Assembly: GCA_029259725.1 (NCBI GenBank)
Contig: JAJDER010000115.1
Coordinates: 1-34,472 of the forward strand
DNA from: Planctomycetota bacterium
GTDB taxonomy: Bacteria > Planctomycetota > B15-G4
Length of the DNA: 34,472 nucleotides
Direction: 5' to 3'
Shown here: in pieces, positions 22,544 to 32,200 of the stretch
How the letters are laid out: each line of letters opens with the position of its first letter
How positions within the stretch are numbered: position 1 is the first letter of the stretch
Made by a program: the position numbers and the translations under genes
Notes under the pieces: model-generated
The model's input: the letters and a program-made list of their open reading frames with translations, nothing else
The model's database searches: none
Told to the model about the DNA's origin: nothing

Positions 22544-24103
22544 CTAACGCTCGCGCGACGTGTATCCGAGCTGTCCGAGCGCCTCCTCGACGGCGGGATC
22601 GACGTCGACGGGCTGGTCGTCCGCCAGGCGCTCGGGACCGATCTGCGGCAGGCGCAGTCCTCCCGTCCGGAAGGTCTCGCGCAGCCGGCGCGCGAGTTCG
22701 CGCGCGGTCTCCGGATGGTCGTCGATGACGTCGACCTGCTCGTCGGGGTCGGCCCAGCGATCGTAGAGCCGGTAGCGGTACAGCCGGCCGTGCGCCAGGA
22801 AGGGAATCTCGTCCGCACGGGAGTGCGTCCCGTCGATGGCCTGGCTGCGCTCGAGGTCGAGCATCGGCGTCTCGCACACGAGCGTGAAGCGCTCGTCGCG
22901 GACCGAGAAGAGCTGCGAGAGCCAGTTCCGGTGGAACACGTCGGCGTAGCGATCCTCCTCGGCCACGGCCGCGCGCAGCACGTCGGCCGCGTGCCGTGCC
23001 TGGTAGGGCTGGGCGTACCGGAAGCTGAAGACGTGGTCGTCGGCGCGCTGCACCTCGAAGGCGCCGAGGGACGACAGCAGCGGTCCCTCCTCCGCGCGGT
23101 GCAGCAGCCCGAGGCCGTCGAGCGGCAGCGGCGGGAGTCCGACGAGTGCGCGCAGCGTCGGCACGAGGTCCAGCGTGGAGACGGGGTCGGCGTGTCGGTG
23201 GCCCTCGGACTGACCGGGCAGGTGCAGCAGGAAGGGAACGCGCACCAGCTCGTCGTGGAGCGTGGCGTAGTGGCCCAGGCTGCCGTGGTCCTTGAACTCC
23301 TCGCCGTGGTCGGACAGCACGACCGTGATCGCCTGCTCGAGGTGCCCCTCCCGCTCCAGCCCGTCGAGCAGCCCGCCGACGTGCTCGTCCACGAAACGGA
23401 TCTCGCTGTCGTAGAGCGCGAGCATCCGCGTCAGCGCGCCCGGCGGGAGCTGGCGATGCTTGAACGAGACCATCTGGTCGAAGTCCACCTGCTCGAAGTG
23501 CCGCGGCCCGCCGTCCGGGGAGAAGCTGTCGATCCAGGGTGGCCGGGGCACGTACGGGCAGTGGGGCGCGAAGTAGTGCAGCCACAGGAAGAAGGGCCGG
23601 TCGCGGTCGCGAGCGACCCACTCGCGCACGTCCGCCTCGACGCTCTCGTGGCAGAGCGGGCTGCCGATGAAGTCGTAGGACTTGTAGCTCTCGAAGCCCT
23701 GCGCGAAGCCGAAGACCTCGTCGAACCAGGCGTTCTGCACGACCGCGCGCGTCTCGTAGCCCTCGGCGGCGAGCATCTCGGCCAGGGTGGTGACGTCGTC
23801 CGCCACGCGGGTCGGCCCCCCGTGCATGCCGTGGCGGATGGGGAGCAGACCGGTGAGGTAGGACGCGACCGAGGGTGGCGTCCAGGAGCTGCTCGAGAAG
23901 GCCTGCTCGAAGACCACCGAGCGCGCGGCCCACTGATCCAGGTGCGGTGTGGTGGGGCGCGTGTGGCCCGCGAACGAGACGTGGTCGGCCCGCAGCGTGT
24001 CGATGCTCACCAGCAGGATGTCGGGTCGCGCTTGCCCCGACGCCCGGCCTCCGGTGAAGGAGACGGCGAGCAGGCAGGCGATCAGGGAGAAGGGGCGAGT
24101 CAT
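22544..24103 (-). CDS. Sulfatase/phosphotransferase-fold enzyme, exported, Thr nucleophile position
   Basis: A 519-residue protein. ATG 24103 overlaps the preceding stop by one base (TGATG). It has a signal peptide MTRPFSLIACLLAVSFTGG. Alkaline-phosphatase-superfamily motifs are DILLVSIDTLRADHVSF (metal Asp), SSSSWTPPSVASYLTG (active-site loop with Thr75 where sulfatases have formylglycine Cys/Ser), VVLSDHGEEFKDHG and LGHY. The C-terminus, EEALGQLGYTSRER, matches the family tail also seen at the end of the 8701-11004 enzyme. It is third in a coupled run behind an unrecognised secreted protein and a lipid-linked-sugar-type glycosyltransferase. Modification of surface glycans or lipids is plausible but inferred. 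Confidence 0.88.
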   Translation of the reverse strand: MTRPFSLIACLLAVSFTGGRASGQARPDILLVSIDTLRADHVSFAGHTRPTTPHLDQWAARSVVFEQAFSSSSWTPPSVASYLTGLLPIRHGMHGGPTRVADDVTTLAEMLAAEGYETRAVVQNAWFDEVFGFAQGFESYKSYDFIGSPLCHESVEADVREWVARDRDRPFFLWLHYFAPHCPYVPRPPWIDSFSPDGGPRHFEQVDFDQMVSFKHRQLPPGALTRMLALYDSEIRFVDEHVGGLLDGLEREGHLEQAITVVLSDHGEEFKDHGSLGHYATLHDELVRVPFLLHLPGQSEGHRHADPVSTLDLVPTLRALVGLPPLPLDGLGLLHRAEEGPLLSSLGAFEVQRADDHVFSFRYAQPYQARHAADVLRAAVAEEDRYADVFHRNWLSQLFSVRDERFTLVCETPMLDLERSQAIDGTHSRADEIPFLAHGRLYRYRLYDRWADPDEQVDVIDDHPETARELARRLRETFRTGGLRLPQIGPERLADDQPVDVDPAVEEALGQLGYTSRER

Positions 24104-25734
24104 CAGCGGGCTCGGAACAGGGCGAGTTGGGGCGGCTCCAGGCGCACCAGCAGCGGCTCCAGGAAGCTGCACGACGTCGGGTTGCCGAGCAGTCCGTCGA
24201 GCTCGGGCCAGTAGCTGCCCGTGGCCGAGGTACGCCGCTCGTAGAGCAGGTAGGTCACGTCGTTCCGGGCGAGCGCCTGTTGCAGGTCGGTGAGGTCCTG
24301 GACGTCGAGCGGGAGCTGGACGAACCGGAAGGGCAGCGCGACGTCGTAGTGCTGGAGCGTCGTGGCCATGACGACGTCCTGCTCGAGCCGGATGCCCGCG
24401 GCCACGAGGGCCACGCGGATCTCATCGATGGGCTGCTGCCCGTGGGTCACGACATGCGTCCAGCCCGTGATGGCGTGACCGAGCATCAGCACGGGCAGGG
24501 CCATCAGGGCGGCACGTCGCAGAGCGGTCCGTGTCGGGCCTTCGGTGGGTCGACTGCCCAGGACCGCGGCGGCGGCCACCAGGCACGGCGGCAGGAAGAG
24601 CAGGCTGAAGCGCGCCATCCAGAAGGCCATCGAAACGGAGATCCCGTACCCGATGACCACCAGCAGCAGCAGCCGCGCCGGGCCCGACCGCCACGCCTGC
24701 AGGGCGAGAGCCGGGAGCTTGCGCAGGGGCGGGCCACCCGTGACCCAGAGCGTGCCGACGAGCAGCACGGCCACGGCCATCGGCGCGAGGGAGCTCCACA
24801 AGACCTCCGGTTGGAAACCCAGTGGCCCGGTCAGGCACAGCCTCGCGAACTCCAGCAGGTTGCCGCCGAGGTTCGTCAGGAACAGTTCCGGGTACCCGCC
24901 CACCAGTTCGGTGAGTGAGAGATCGCCCTGGGTCCAGCGCCAGTTGCTCACCCAGTCGGAGTGACCGAAGATCCCGAACCAGACGTTGCGCACCTGCTCG
25001 TGGGCCAGGGGGTGGCCGGCCTCACGCCAGGCCGTGACCCACTGGGGCGAGGCGGCGACCACGGCCGCGAGGAGCACGCGGCCCGTTCGCGCCAGGCGAG
25101 CGCCCCAACGGCCACCGCCGGGATCGAGGACCAGCCAGGCCAGCGCGCAGGGCAGCACCGACAGGCTGGCGTAGCGGAGCAGGAGTCCGCCGCCGAGGCA
25201 TGCGCCCGCGAGCAGGTCGCGAGCCCTTGGGGGTCCGGGGGACGCAGCGGCATCCGGCGCGGCGGGCAGGAGCAACACGAGTCCGCTCAGCGTGGCCGCG
25301 GCCCACAGCACGTCCGTTCCGACCAGCAGCGAGGCCTTGAGCACGAACCAGTTGACCGCCAGCAGGACCTGCAGGAAGACGGCGACGCGCAGGGGCACGA
25401 AGCGACGCGCGAGGGCGTAGGCCGCGAGCAGGAACCAGGCACCGCCGAGAGCCGACAGCAGCACGCCCGAGCGGAACAGGTCGTCCGTCACGTGCGTCGT
25501 CGCGCGCAGCAGCCAGGGGTAGCCGACCGGCGCCAATCCGTGCCAGGTCAGGGGCGCCTCCTGCGACGCGAGACCCGCGTACAGGGGGAAGTCGGCCTCG
25601 ACACTCGCGGTCAGGTGGTGATGGTGGGGCGCGAACGCGAACCAGAGCACCGTGTAGACGGCGAGTCCCCAGAGGTGCGCGGGCAGGTCGAGGGCGAGGC
25701 GCGCAGCACTCCCGCCGCGGGCGGACGGCGTCAT
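24103..25734 (-). CDS. GT39-like polytopic glycosyltransferase (GT-C fold)
   Basis: A 543-residue membrane protein with about eleven hydrophobic helices. ATG 25734 overlaps the preceding stop (ATGA), and its own stop overlaps the sulfatase-fold start (TGATG). The first loop, ASVEADFPLYAGLASQE, has the acidic residue expected after TM1 in GT-C enzymes that use polyprenyl-phosphate sugars. Later helices such as LLLLVVIGYGISVSMAFWMARFSL fit the Dol-P-Man mannosyltransferase/ArnT-like architecture. The C-terminal soluble portion is extracytoplasmic. Acceptor and sugar are unknown. The strict overlap with the genes on both sides suggests that the three act together on an exported substrate. Confidence 0.82.
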   Translation of the reverse strand: MTPSARGGSAARLALDLPAHLWGLAVYTVLWFAFAPHHHHLTASVEADFPLYAGLASQEAPLTWHGLAPVGYPWLLRATTHVTDDLFRSGVLLSALGGAWFLLAAYALARRFVPLRVAVFLQVLLAVNWFVLKASLLVGTDVLWAAATLSGLVLLLPAAPDAAASPGPPRARDLLAGACLGGGLLLRYASLSVLPCALAWLVLDPGGGRWGARLARTGRVLLAAVVAASPQWVTAWREAGHPLAHEQVRNVWFGIFGHSDWVSNWRWTQGDLSLTELVGGYPELFLTNLGGNLLEFARLCLTGPLGFQPEVLWSSLAPMAVAVLLVGTLWVTGGPPLRKLPALALQAWRSGPARLLLLVVIGYGISVSMAFWMARFSLLFLPPCLVAAAAVLGSRPTEGPTRTALRRAALMALPVLMLGHAITGWTHVVTHGQQPIDEIRVALVAAGIRLEQDVVMATTLQHYDVALPFRFVQLPLDVQDLTDLQQALARNDVTYLLYERRTSATGSYWPELDGLLGNPTSCSFLEPLLVRLEPPQLALFRAR

Positions 25735-26726
25735 GGCATCTGGAAGGTGCCCGGTCCCACGTTCCACTTGCCGTAGCCGAGGCGGACCTTGCCGCTGCCG
25801 TCGGGCTCGATGGTGAGCTTGGTCGACTGCCCCTTGGGGCCGGTGACGGTGATCACGCCGGACTTGGCCGACTTCTTGACCTTCCCGCCCAGGCCCGCGA
25901 GGTGCGTGGGCGCGGTGAAGATGCAGGTCCCCGAGGTCTCGTTGACCCAGGTGATGTCCAGGGCCAGCGTGCCGAAGTCCGGCACCGGCAGGTCGCCCTT
26001 GACGCGCAGTCGGGTGGAGCCGAGGAGCTTGGTCTTCTTGGGGAGCTGGAACAGGGACTGCACCAGTCCCTTCGACATGTTCGAACCGGCCTGCGGCTTG
26101 AAGATGATGGGGTTGTCGTTGAGCGGGATCTCGTAGAAGCCGTAGCCCGCGATGCCGTACGTGTAGAAGTCCTCGTCGACCTTGAGCTTGATGTTCGTCC
26201 CGTCGTCGAACTTGAGGTTGCTGTTCAGCTTCAGCGTGGTCTCGTAGTCCTTGTAGACCGTGCCGTAGACCTTGAACTTCTGGACCTTGCTCTTGACGGA
26301 CAGGCGCGCCTTGGCCGGCTTGGTCAGGCCGATCGTCTCGGTGAGGCCCGAGGGGACGAAGGCGTCGTAGTAGTTGCTGTAGGTGGTGGCCAGGACGTCG
26401 AACTTGTCGATCACGACCTTCTTGCCGGTCTGTGTCATGGTCGCGTCGATGTCCAGTCGGGCGACCTCATCGAAGCTCAGGTAGACGGCGCCGTAGTACT
26501 CGAACAACCGCTGCATGTCGACGACGGCGCTGAACACGTAGTCACCGCTCAGGGACATGACGCGACCGTCCTCGAGCGTGATCGCATCGGGTAGCGGATC
26601 GCCGGCGGGCGCGCTGGCCAGATTGGCAAGGGCCGCCAGCGTGATCAGGCCGCCCGCGGCCCAGGTGGCCAGGCCCGAGCGGTCGCGATGCGTCGCCTTG
26701 GACGGCCCCTCGATTGGTCCCTGCAT
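25731..26726 (-). CDS. Unrecognised secreted beta-rich protein
   Basis: A 331-residue protein. ATG 26726 is preferred because GAGGGG lies 6 bases upstream; ATG 26732 directly abuts it. The N-terminus has a hydrophobic segment after a charged stretch (about residues 18-40, LATWAAGGLITLAALANL), so it is exported or anchored. The body is rich in Lys, Thr, Val and Tyr with alternating hydrophobic residues, as in beta-sheets, for example KAKARLSVKSKVQKFKVYG and GPGTFQMP at the end. It has no recognisable enzyme motif or metal site. High Lys content is unusual in this Arg-rich genome and might reflect a surface role. The stop overlaps the glycosyltransferase start. A TACGCT lies 57 bases upstream and could be a -10 box. 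Confidence 0.8.
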   Translation of the reverse strand: MQGPIEGPSKATHRDRSGLATWAAGGLITLAALANLASAPAGDPLPDAITLEDGRVMSLSGDYVFSAVVDMQRLFEYYGAVYLSFDEVARLDIDATMTQTGKKVVIDKFDVLATTYSNYYDAFVPSGLTETIGLTKPAKARLSVKSKVQKFKVYGTVYKDYETTLKLNSNLKFDDGTNIKLKVDEDFYTYGIAGYGFYEIPLNDNPIIFKPQAGSNMSKGLVQSLFQLPKKTKLLGSTRLRVKGDLPVPDFGTLALDITWVNETSGTCIFTAPTHLAGLGGKVKKSAKSGVITVTGPKGQSTKLTIEPDGSGKVRLGYGKWNVGPGTFQMP

Positions 26727-26833
26727 CGTCATCCCCTCGAGCCCGTGGAACCCGGCGACCCAAGGGCCGGGACTCCAGCCGGTAGCGTAACACGCCCCCC
26801 CGGGGCCTCGCCGCCCCTCGGATGGCCCGCCCG

Positions 26834-27943
26834 TCACCCCCCCGAGACCTCCGCGATCCCCGCGCGCTCGAGCACCCAGGCCGCCGCGGCCCGCGTGACC
26901 TGCGCCATGAACCCGTAGTCGAGCGTGTCCGGCATGTCGCTCGGGCGGTGGTAGTGGGGGGAGCGCCCATCGGCGAAGTCGTTGAGCCACACGGCGGGCA
27001 GGCCGGCGTCCCAGTAGGGCTTGTGATCGCTGCGGGCCGCGTCCTCGAAGAAGCCGCCCAGCCGCTCGAGGGCGTAGAGCGGCAGCTCCGGCGTGTAGCG
27101 CTCGATGACGGATTGCACGTCGTCGGCGAGCGAGCCGGAGTTCCAGTTGCCGACCAGCAGCACGAAGTCGCCGGTGGTGGGCGGGTCGGCGATGAGCCAG
27201 ATGCGCACCGGCGACTCCTGGCTGTTGGGTCGGTGGTCGGTGAAGCCGATCGGGTCGAGGACCAGCGCGCCGCGGAACTGCTCGTCGGGGTCGTGCAGCT
27301 CGGCCAGCAGGTTGGCGACGTGGGCCCGCGCGCCGTCCAGTCCGTCCTCCTCCATGGCCGTGAAGCAAAGGCGCACGGTGTCGCGGGTCGGCACCTCGGC
27401 CAGCACTCGCGCGATCTCCAGCAGTCCCGCCACGCCGCTCGCGTCGTCGTCGGCGCCGTGGCTGTGCAGCACCGTGTCGTAGTGCGCCACGACCTCGACC
27501 ACGTGATCGGGCCGCTCGCGGCCGCGCTTCTCGGCCAGGACGTTCCTGTGCTCACGCAGCGGGTACTCGAACTCGAAGCCGACGATGACCTCGGTGCCAC
27601 CCTTCAGCTCGCGGATCGGGTGGCGGAGCTGCACCGGCGCCTCGAAGATCTCGTCGCGGGACTCCCAGCCCAGGGCGGCCAGCTCGGCGTGCAACCAGGC
27701 GCGCGTCTCGGCCTGGGCCTCGGGCTGCTCCCAGTTGCGGGGGCCGATGTCCACCTGGGTCTCGACGTGGGCGCGGAGCAGGGTCTCGTCGACGGGCGCG
27801 ATCAGTGCCGCGACGCGCGGGTCGGCCGTCGCGCAGCCGCCGCAGAGCAACGAGCAGGTCAGCGCCAGTCCGAGCACGGTGCCGAGCAGCAGCCTGGTCC
27901 GTCGGAGTGCGGCCTGACGACGCGGGCGGTTCGAGTCGCTCAA
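26834..27943 (-). CDS. M28-family zinc peptidase lipoprotein
   Basis: A 369-residue protein. I infer a TTG start at 27943, since TTGA overlaps the mqnC stop and no ATG or GTG precedes the signal sequence. The hydrophobic segment LLLGTVLGLALTCSLLCGGC ends in a lipobox-like LCGGC with Cys37, so it is a predicted lipoprotein. M28 motifs are VAHYDTV (His, Asp), GADDDASGVAGL (Asp), FTAMEEDGLDGA (Glu-Glu), VLDPIGF (Asp) and SPHYHRPSDMPD (His), giving a complete di-zinc site. It could be an aminopeptidase, or a glutaminyl-cyclase-like enzyme of the same fold. It is not a close relative of the M28 gene at 14184, whose layout differs. Coupling to mqnC is odd, since no metabolic link is known. Confidence 0.87.
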   Translation of the reverse strand: MSDSNRPRRQAALRRTRLLLGTVLGLALTCSLLCGGCATADPRVAALIAPVDETLLRAHVETQVDIGPRNWEQPEAQAETRAWLHAELAALGWESRDEIFEAPVQLRHPIRELKGGTEVIVGFEFEYPLREHRNVLAEKRGRERPDHVVEVVAHYDTVLHSHGADDDASGVAGLLEIARVLAEVPTRDTVRLCFTAMEEDGLDGARAHVANLLAELHDPDEQFRGALVLDPIGFTDHRPNSQESPVRIWLIADPPTTGDFVLLVGNWNSGSLADDVQSVIERYTPELPLYALERLGGFFEDAARSDHKPYWDAGLPAVWLNDFADGRSPHYHRPSDMPDTLDYGFMAQVTRAAAAWVLERAGIAEVSGG

Positions 27944-29112
27944 CCCGCCGCCTGCGCCAGGGCGTCCTCGATGTGCGCCGGGCGCACGTCGCCCTCGGGG
28001 TTCTTGTCGTTCCAGGCGTCGTCGTGGTGGCGGTCCACCACGCGGCCGGTGCCGTCGACGCGGTCGTAGAACATGTTGCGCCGCCGTGCCGTGAAGCCGG
28101 CCGAGGTGATCGCCTGCTCGAGCTGCTCGATGTTGGCCAGGCACTCGCAGTTGGCCGAGGAGACGACGTTCTCCTCGATCATCACCGAGCCCATGTCGTT
28201 CATGCCGTAGTGCAGCGCGAGCCCGGCGACGTCGATGCCCTGGGTGACGAAGCTGGCCTGGAAGTTCTCGATGTTGTCCAGGTAGATGCGGCTCACCGCG
28301 GCGGTGCGCAGGTAATCGAAGCCGCCGACCATCGGGATCTCGGCCATCTCGGTGTTGGGCGCCTGGAAGGTCCAGGAGATGAACGCGGTGAAGCCCGCGG
28401 TGCGGTCCTGCACCTCGCGCACGCGGCGCATGTGCTCGACGCGCTCCTCCATCGTCTCCACGTGACCGAACATCATCGTGGCGGTGGTGCGCAGGCCCTG
28501 GCGGTGTGCTTCCTCCATCACGCCGAGCCACTCGTCGCTCATGGTCTTGAGCGGCGAGATGAGCTTGCGCACGCGGTCCACCAGGATCTCGCCGCCGCCG
28601 CCGGGGATGCTGTCGAGACCCGCCGCGCGCATGCGCTGGAGCACCTCGGGCAGGGGCAGCTTGCTCACGTGGCAGCAGTGCAGGATCTCGGAGGGCGACA
28701 GGCCGTGGATGTGGATCGGTTCGCCCCGCTTGATCCCCGAGAACAGGGCCTCGTAGCGCTCGATGCCGTACTCGGGGTGGTGGCCACCCTGGAGCAGGAT
28801 CTGCACGCCGCCGAGTGCCTTGGTCTCGCGGATCTTCTCGAGCACGACCTCCAGCGGGTGGTCGTAGCCCTCCGCGTCGCCCGGGCGGCGGTAGAAGGCG
28901 CAGAACCTGCACAGCGTCACGCAGACGTTGGTGTAGTTGATGTTGCGGTCGACGATGTAGGTGACCTCGTCGTCGTGATGACGGCGGCGCACGGTGTCGG
29001 CGAGCTGGCCGATGGCCACGAGGTCCTTGTGCCGCAGCAGGAACAGCGCGTCGTCCTCGGAGAGGCGCGTTCCGTCGGCCACCTTGTCGGCAATGCTGGC
29101 GAAATCGGTCAT
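27940..29112 (-). CDS. mqnC: Cyclic dehypoxanthine futalosine synthase MqnC (radical SAM)
   Basis: A 390-residue radical-SAM enzyme. It converts dehypoxanthine futalosine to its cyclic form, the step that closes the naphthoquinone precursor ring in the futalosine menaquinone pathway. The cluster motif is Cys64, Cys68 and Cys71 in NVCVTLCRFCAF. LQGGHHPEYGIERYE, SIPGGGGEILVDRVR and TATMMFGHVETMEERVEH are MqnC-type blocks. It starts at ATG 29112, with TATGAT 9 bases upstream and no Shine-Dalgarno, which suggests a leaderless mRNA. The stop overlaps the downstream lipoprotein start. MqnE lies 7 kb away in the same direction. MqnA, MqnB and MqnD are not in the window. Confidence 0.94.
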   Translation of the reverse strand: MTDFASIADKVADGTRLSEDDALFLLRHKDLVAIGQLADTVRRRHHDDEVTYIVDRNINYTNVCVTLCRFCAFYRRPGDAEGYDHPLEVVLEKIRETKALGGVQILLQGGHHPEYGIERYEALFSGIKRGEPIHIHGLSPSEILHCCHVSKLPLPEVLQRMRAAGLDSIPGGGGEILVDRVRKLISPLKTMSDEWLGVMEEAHRQGLRTTATMMFGHVETMEERVEHMRRVREVQDRTAGFTAFISWTFQAPNTEMAEIPMVGGFDYLRTAAVSRIYLDNIENFQASFVTQGIDVAGLALHYGMNDMGSVMIEENVVSSANCECLANIEQLEQAITSAGFTARRRNMFYDRVDGTGRVVDRHHDDAWNDKNPEGDVRPAHIEDALAQAAG

Positions 29113-29121
29113 GGTCGGGCG

Positions 29122-29127
29122 ATCATA
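29122..29127 (-). promoter_or_regulatory. Candidate -10 element for a leaderless mqnC transcript
   Basis: Minus-strand TATGAT, 9 bases before the ATG at 29112. No Shine-Dalgarno and no clear -35. It has the same spacing class as the elements at 11012-11017 and 33991-33996. Confidence 0.42.
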
Positions 29128-29258
29128 GCGTTCGGGAAGGTGTCGGTCGCGGGGCCGGTCGAAGGCGCACGGAGCCCACACGCGGCCCGGCGACCGGCGA
29201 GTGGGGCCAGGGACGGAGGATCGCGGATGCGGGCCGAGCCGAGACGGGGGCGAGGGGC

Positions 29259-32200
29259 GTGAGCGGCGGCCGACGCCTCGCCGCGCTCGTCACGAGCCTG
29301 CTGCTGGTGGGCGCGGTGTCGTGGTGGCTCTCGGACGACGGCACCGAGGATCGTGTGGCGACCCTGCTTCCGGGGGGCGCCGTCGGTTCCGGTGCGGGAG
29401 TCGCGGCGGGGGTGGCGGGATCGGACCTGGCGGGGGCTTCGCACGATCCCCGGAGCGAGGACTCCGTGGAGGCCATCGACGCGCCCCGCTCCGACGAGGA
29501 CGGCGGCGGGGCTCCCGCGGTCACGACGGCGCCGGCGGAACTGCGCGGCCGGGTGTTGCGGCCCGACGGGGCGCCGGTCGCGGGCGCGACGATCGTGCTC
29601 GCCTGGACCGTACCCGAGCTGCTGCGCGCGGATCGGATCGCGCGAGGGATCGCCCCGGCGGACGGGGCCGAGGGCCCTGCCATCGCCACGACCGATGCCC
29701 TCGGCCGCTTCGCGGTGGCCACCGATCTCGCGGCACCCGGGGCGCTCGCGGCCGACGGTGCGCTGCTCGCCGCGCGCTTCTCTCGCACCGACCTCCTCGT
29801 GCGGCGCACGGCGCCGATCGCGCCGGGCCCGCAGGACACCGGCGATCTCGTCCTGCCTCGCGGCGCCGCGGTGTCCGGGCGCAGCGTGGACAGCAACGGC
29901 GCCGGCATCCAAGACGTCCACGCCACGGCGAACGTCGAGCCCCGCTTGCCGACGCGCCCACGCAATCACCGGGACGTCCCCGATGACATCAGGGACGCCT
30001 ACTGGCAGCTCTGCTACGCGCGCTCGGACGAGCAGGGGCGCTTCGAGATCGCCGGCCTGCAGACCGGCGAGGCCGAGGTCAAGCTGGAGACGCGCGGTTG
30101 GCGCCGCGTCGTGTTCCGCTTCGGGCTGGCGGAGCACGAGGAGGTGGATCTCGGCACCGTCGCGATGGATACGGGAGAGGTCCTGGCGGGCGTGGTCCGG
30201 GACCCTGCCGGAGCGCCGCTGGAGCGGGTCTCGGTGTCGGCTCGTTCGCGAGACGCCTGGGATCAGGAGTCCCGGGCCGATCGCGAACTGCAAGGGCTCC
30301 AAGCCGGCGACGGCCGTACGGATGCCGAGGGACGCTTCCGGATCAGCGGACTCGCCAAGGGGACCTTCGACCTGAGTCTCAAGACGCGCGGAAGGCCCTA
30401 CACGCACCTGCAGGGGATCGTGGCCGGCGTCACGGACCTCGAGCTCGTGATCAGCGACGGGGCGTCGATCCTCGTCGAGGTGCGCGACGCCGCGACGAAC
30501 ATGCCCGTTCCGGACGCCGAGGTCGTCGCACGGACGCCGGTGGCGGGCAAGTACCAGCCCTGGTCGGATCACGACTTCGCCACCGCGTCCGGGTCGGAGG
30601 AGGGACTGGCGGTGGGCCAGTACCGCGTCACCGGCGTCGGGTCCTTCGGCGCCGTCGTGCGCGTGGCCGCTCCGGGCTACGCGGGTCGCGATGTCGAGGC
30701 GCCCGGAGGCGCTCCTGGCACGGAACAGCGGCTCGAGGTCACGCTGCGGCGCGGGCTGGTGCTCCACGGTCGCGTGCTGGATCTGGCCGAGCATCCGGTT
30801 CCGGATGCAGATGTCCGGCTCCTCCCGCGAAACGTCAGCGGATCGACGGGCGCCAGGGCGGTGCGCTCCGGCGCCGACGGCGGGTTCAGGATCGACGGAC
30901 TGGTCAAGGGGCTCTGGGACGTCACCGTCACCGGGCCCGGCTGGCTGCCGACGCCGACCCGTCAGGTCTCGATCGAGGCGGATCACGCCGAGGAACTGCT
31001 CGTGTGGCTGAGTCCGGCCGCGCGCATCGAGGGGACCGCTCTCGGCCCGGACGACGAGACGGTCCCGGGCACCACCGTGTCCGCGTTGCGCATCGAGTCC
31101 CTGCCGCTGCCCGTGGTGCCGGGCGCCGCGTCGCCGTGGACACTGTCCTCGGCCTGGGATCGCGACGCGGCCGAGGTGCGCGTGTCTCTGGACGGGCGCT
31201 ACGTCCTCGAGGGCCTCGGGCCCGGGTTGTTCTGGGTCGTCGCCGAGAGCGAGGCGGTCGGCGCTGATCCGGTGAAGGAGTTGCGCGCGGTGCTCGACGT
31301 GGATGCCGGGACGCGCGCGTCGATCCCCACGCCGGCCGCGCGGCAGCGACTGGCGGAGCTGGGGGGGCGGGAGGTCGTGGTGACCACGGGGGAGACCGCC
31401 GTGGCCGACGTGCTCGTGCCGCTGCCGGCGAGCCTGCACGGACAGATCCTGGTCGGGGAGCGGCCGGCGGCGGGCGGCTACGCCGTGCTGCTGGACTTCG
31501 ATCTCGAGGCCGAGCGCTACGTCGAGACCAGACAGATGGCATGCGACACGGACGGGCGCTTCGTGTTCGCCGATCTCGCTCCGGCGCGTCACGTCGTCGT
31601 GGTGAGCGCGGACGGTCAGGCGCAGCCGCGCGTCGGCTTCGTCGATCTTGCAGCGGGGGAACGACGGCGCCTCGATTTCGTGCTCGCCGGTGCGGCGATC
31701 GAGGTCATGGTCCGGTCCACGGCGGACGGTACGCCGGTGGAAGGCGTCGAAGTGTCGATCGATGCCGATGGCCTGGCTCCGCCGCCGGGCTTCGATCCCG
31801 ACCGCGACGTCGCGATCGACCGTCTGGCCAACCTGTTCTGGTGGCACGAGCCGGTGATGATGCACCGACTCCTCACCGACGCCGCGGGCCGCGTGCGCTT
31901 CGAGCAGCTGCCGCCCGGGCGCTACTGGGCGCGCGCCTCGGGGGGACCCTGGCGTCATGTGCGGTCCACGCAAGTCCAGCTCGGCCACGAAGACGCGGAG
32001 ATCCTGGCCAGCATGGATCCGGCCGCGGTCCTCTGGGGAGCCGTGGGCTCGGCCGGCGGTGGCCTGCCCGCCAGGGACACCGCGATCGAACTCATCGCGC
32101 CCGACGGCCGCAGGTCGGCGGTCGACTACCTGGAGGCGGGAGATCCGACCTACCGATTCGAAGGCATCGAGCCCGGCACGTGGGAGTTGCGCGTGCTGGA

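Noticed and set aside
18367..22818. One very long minus-strand open frame of about 1480 codons spanning the ATPase and beyond
   Set aside because: Only the part from 19605 down matches a protein family. The remainder is an Arg/Gly/Ala-rich shadow of mqnE, the protease and the sulfatase-fold gene in other frames.
8701..24103. The two sulfatase-fold genes as a recent duplication
   Set aside because: Similarity is limited to the active-site motifs and the short C-terminal tail. The 8701-11004 protein has about 300 extra N-terminal residues.
14184..27943. The two M28 peptidase genes as a recent duplication
   Set aside because: They share only the metal motifs. Lengths, anchoring, the C-terminal domain and surrounding sequence differ.
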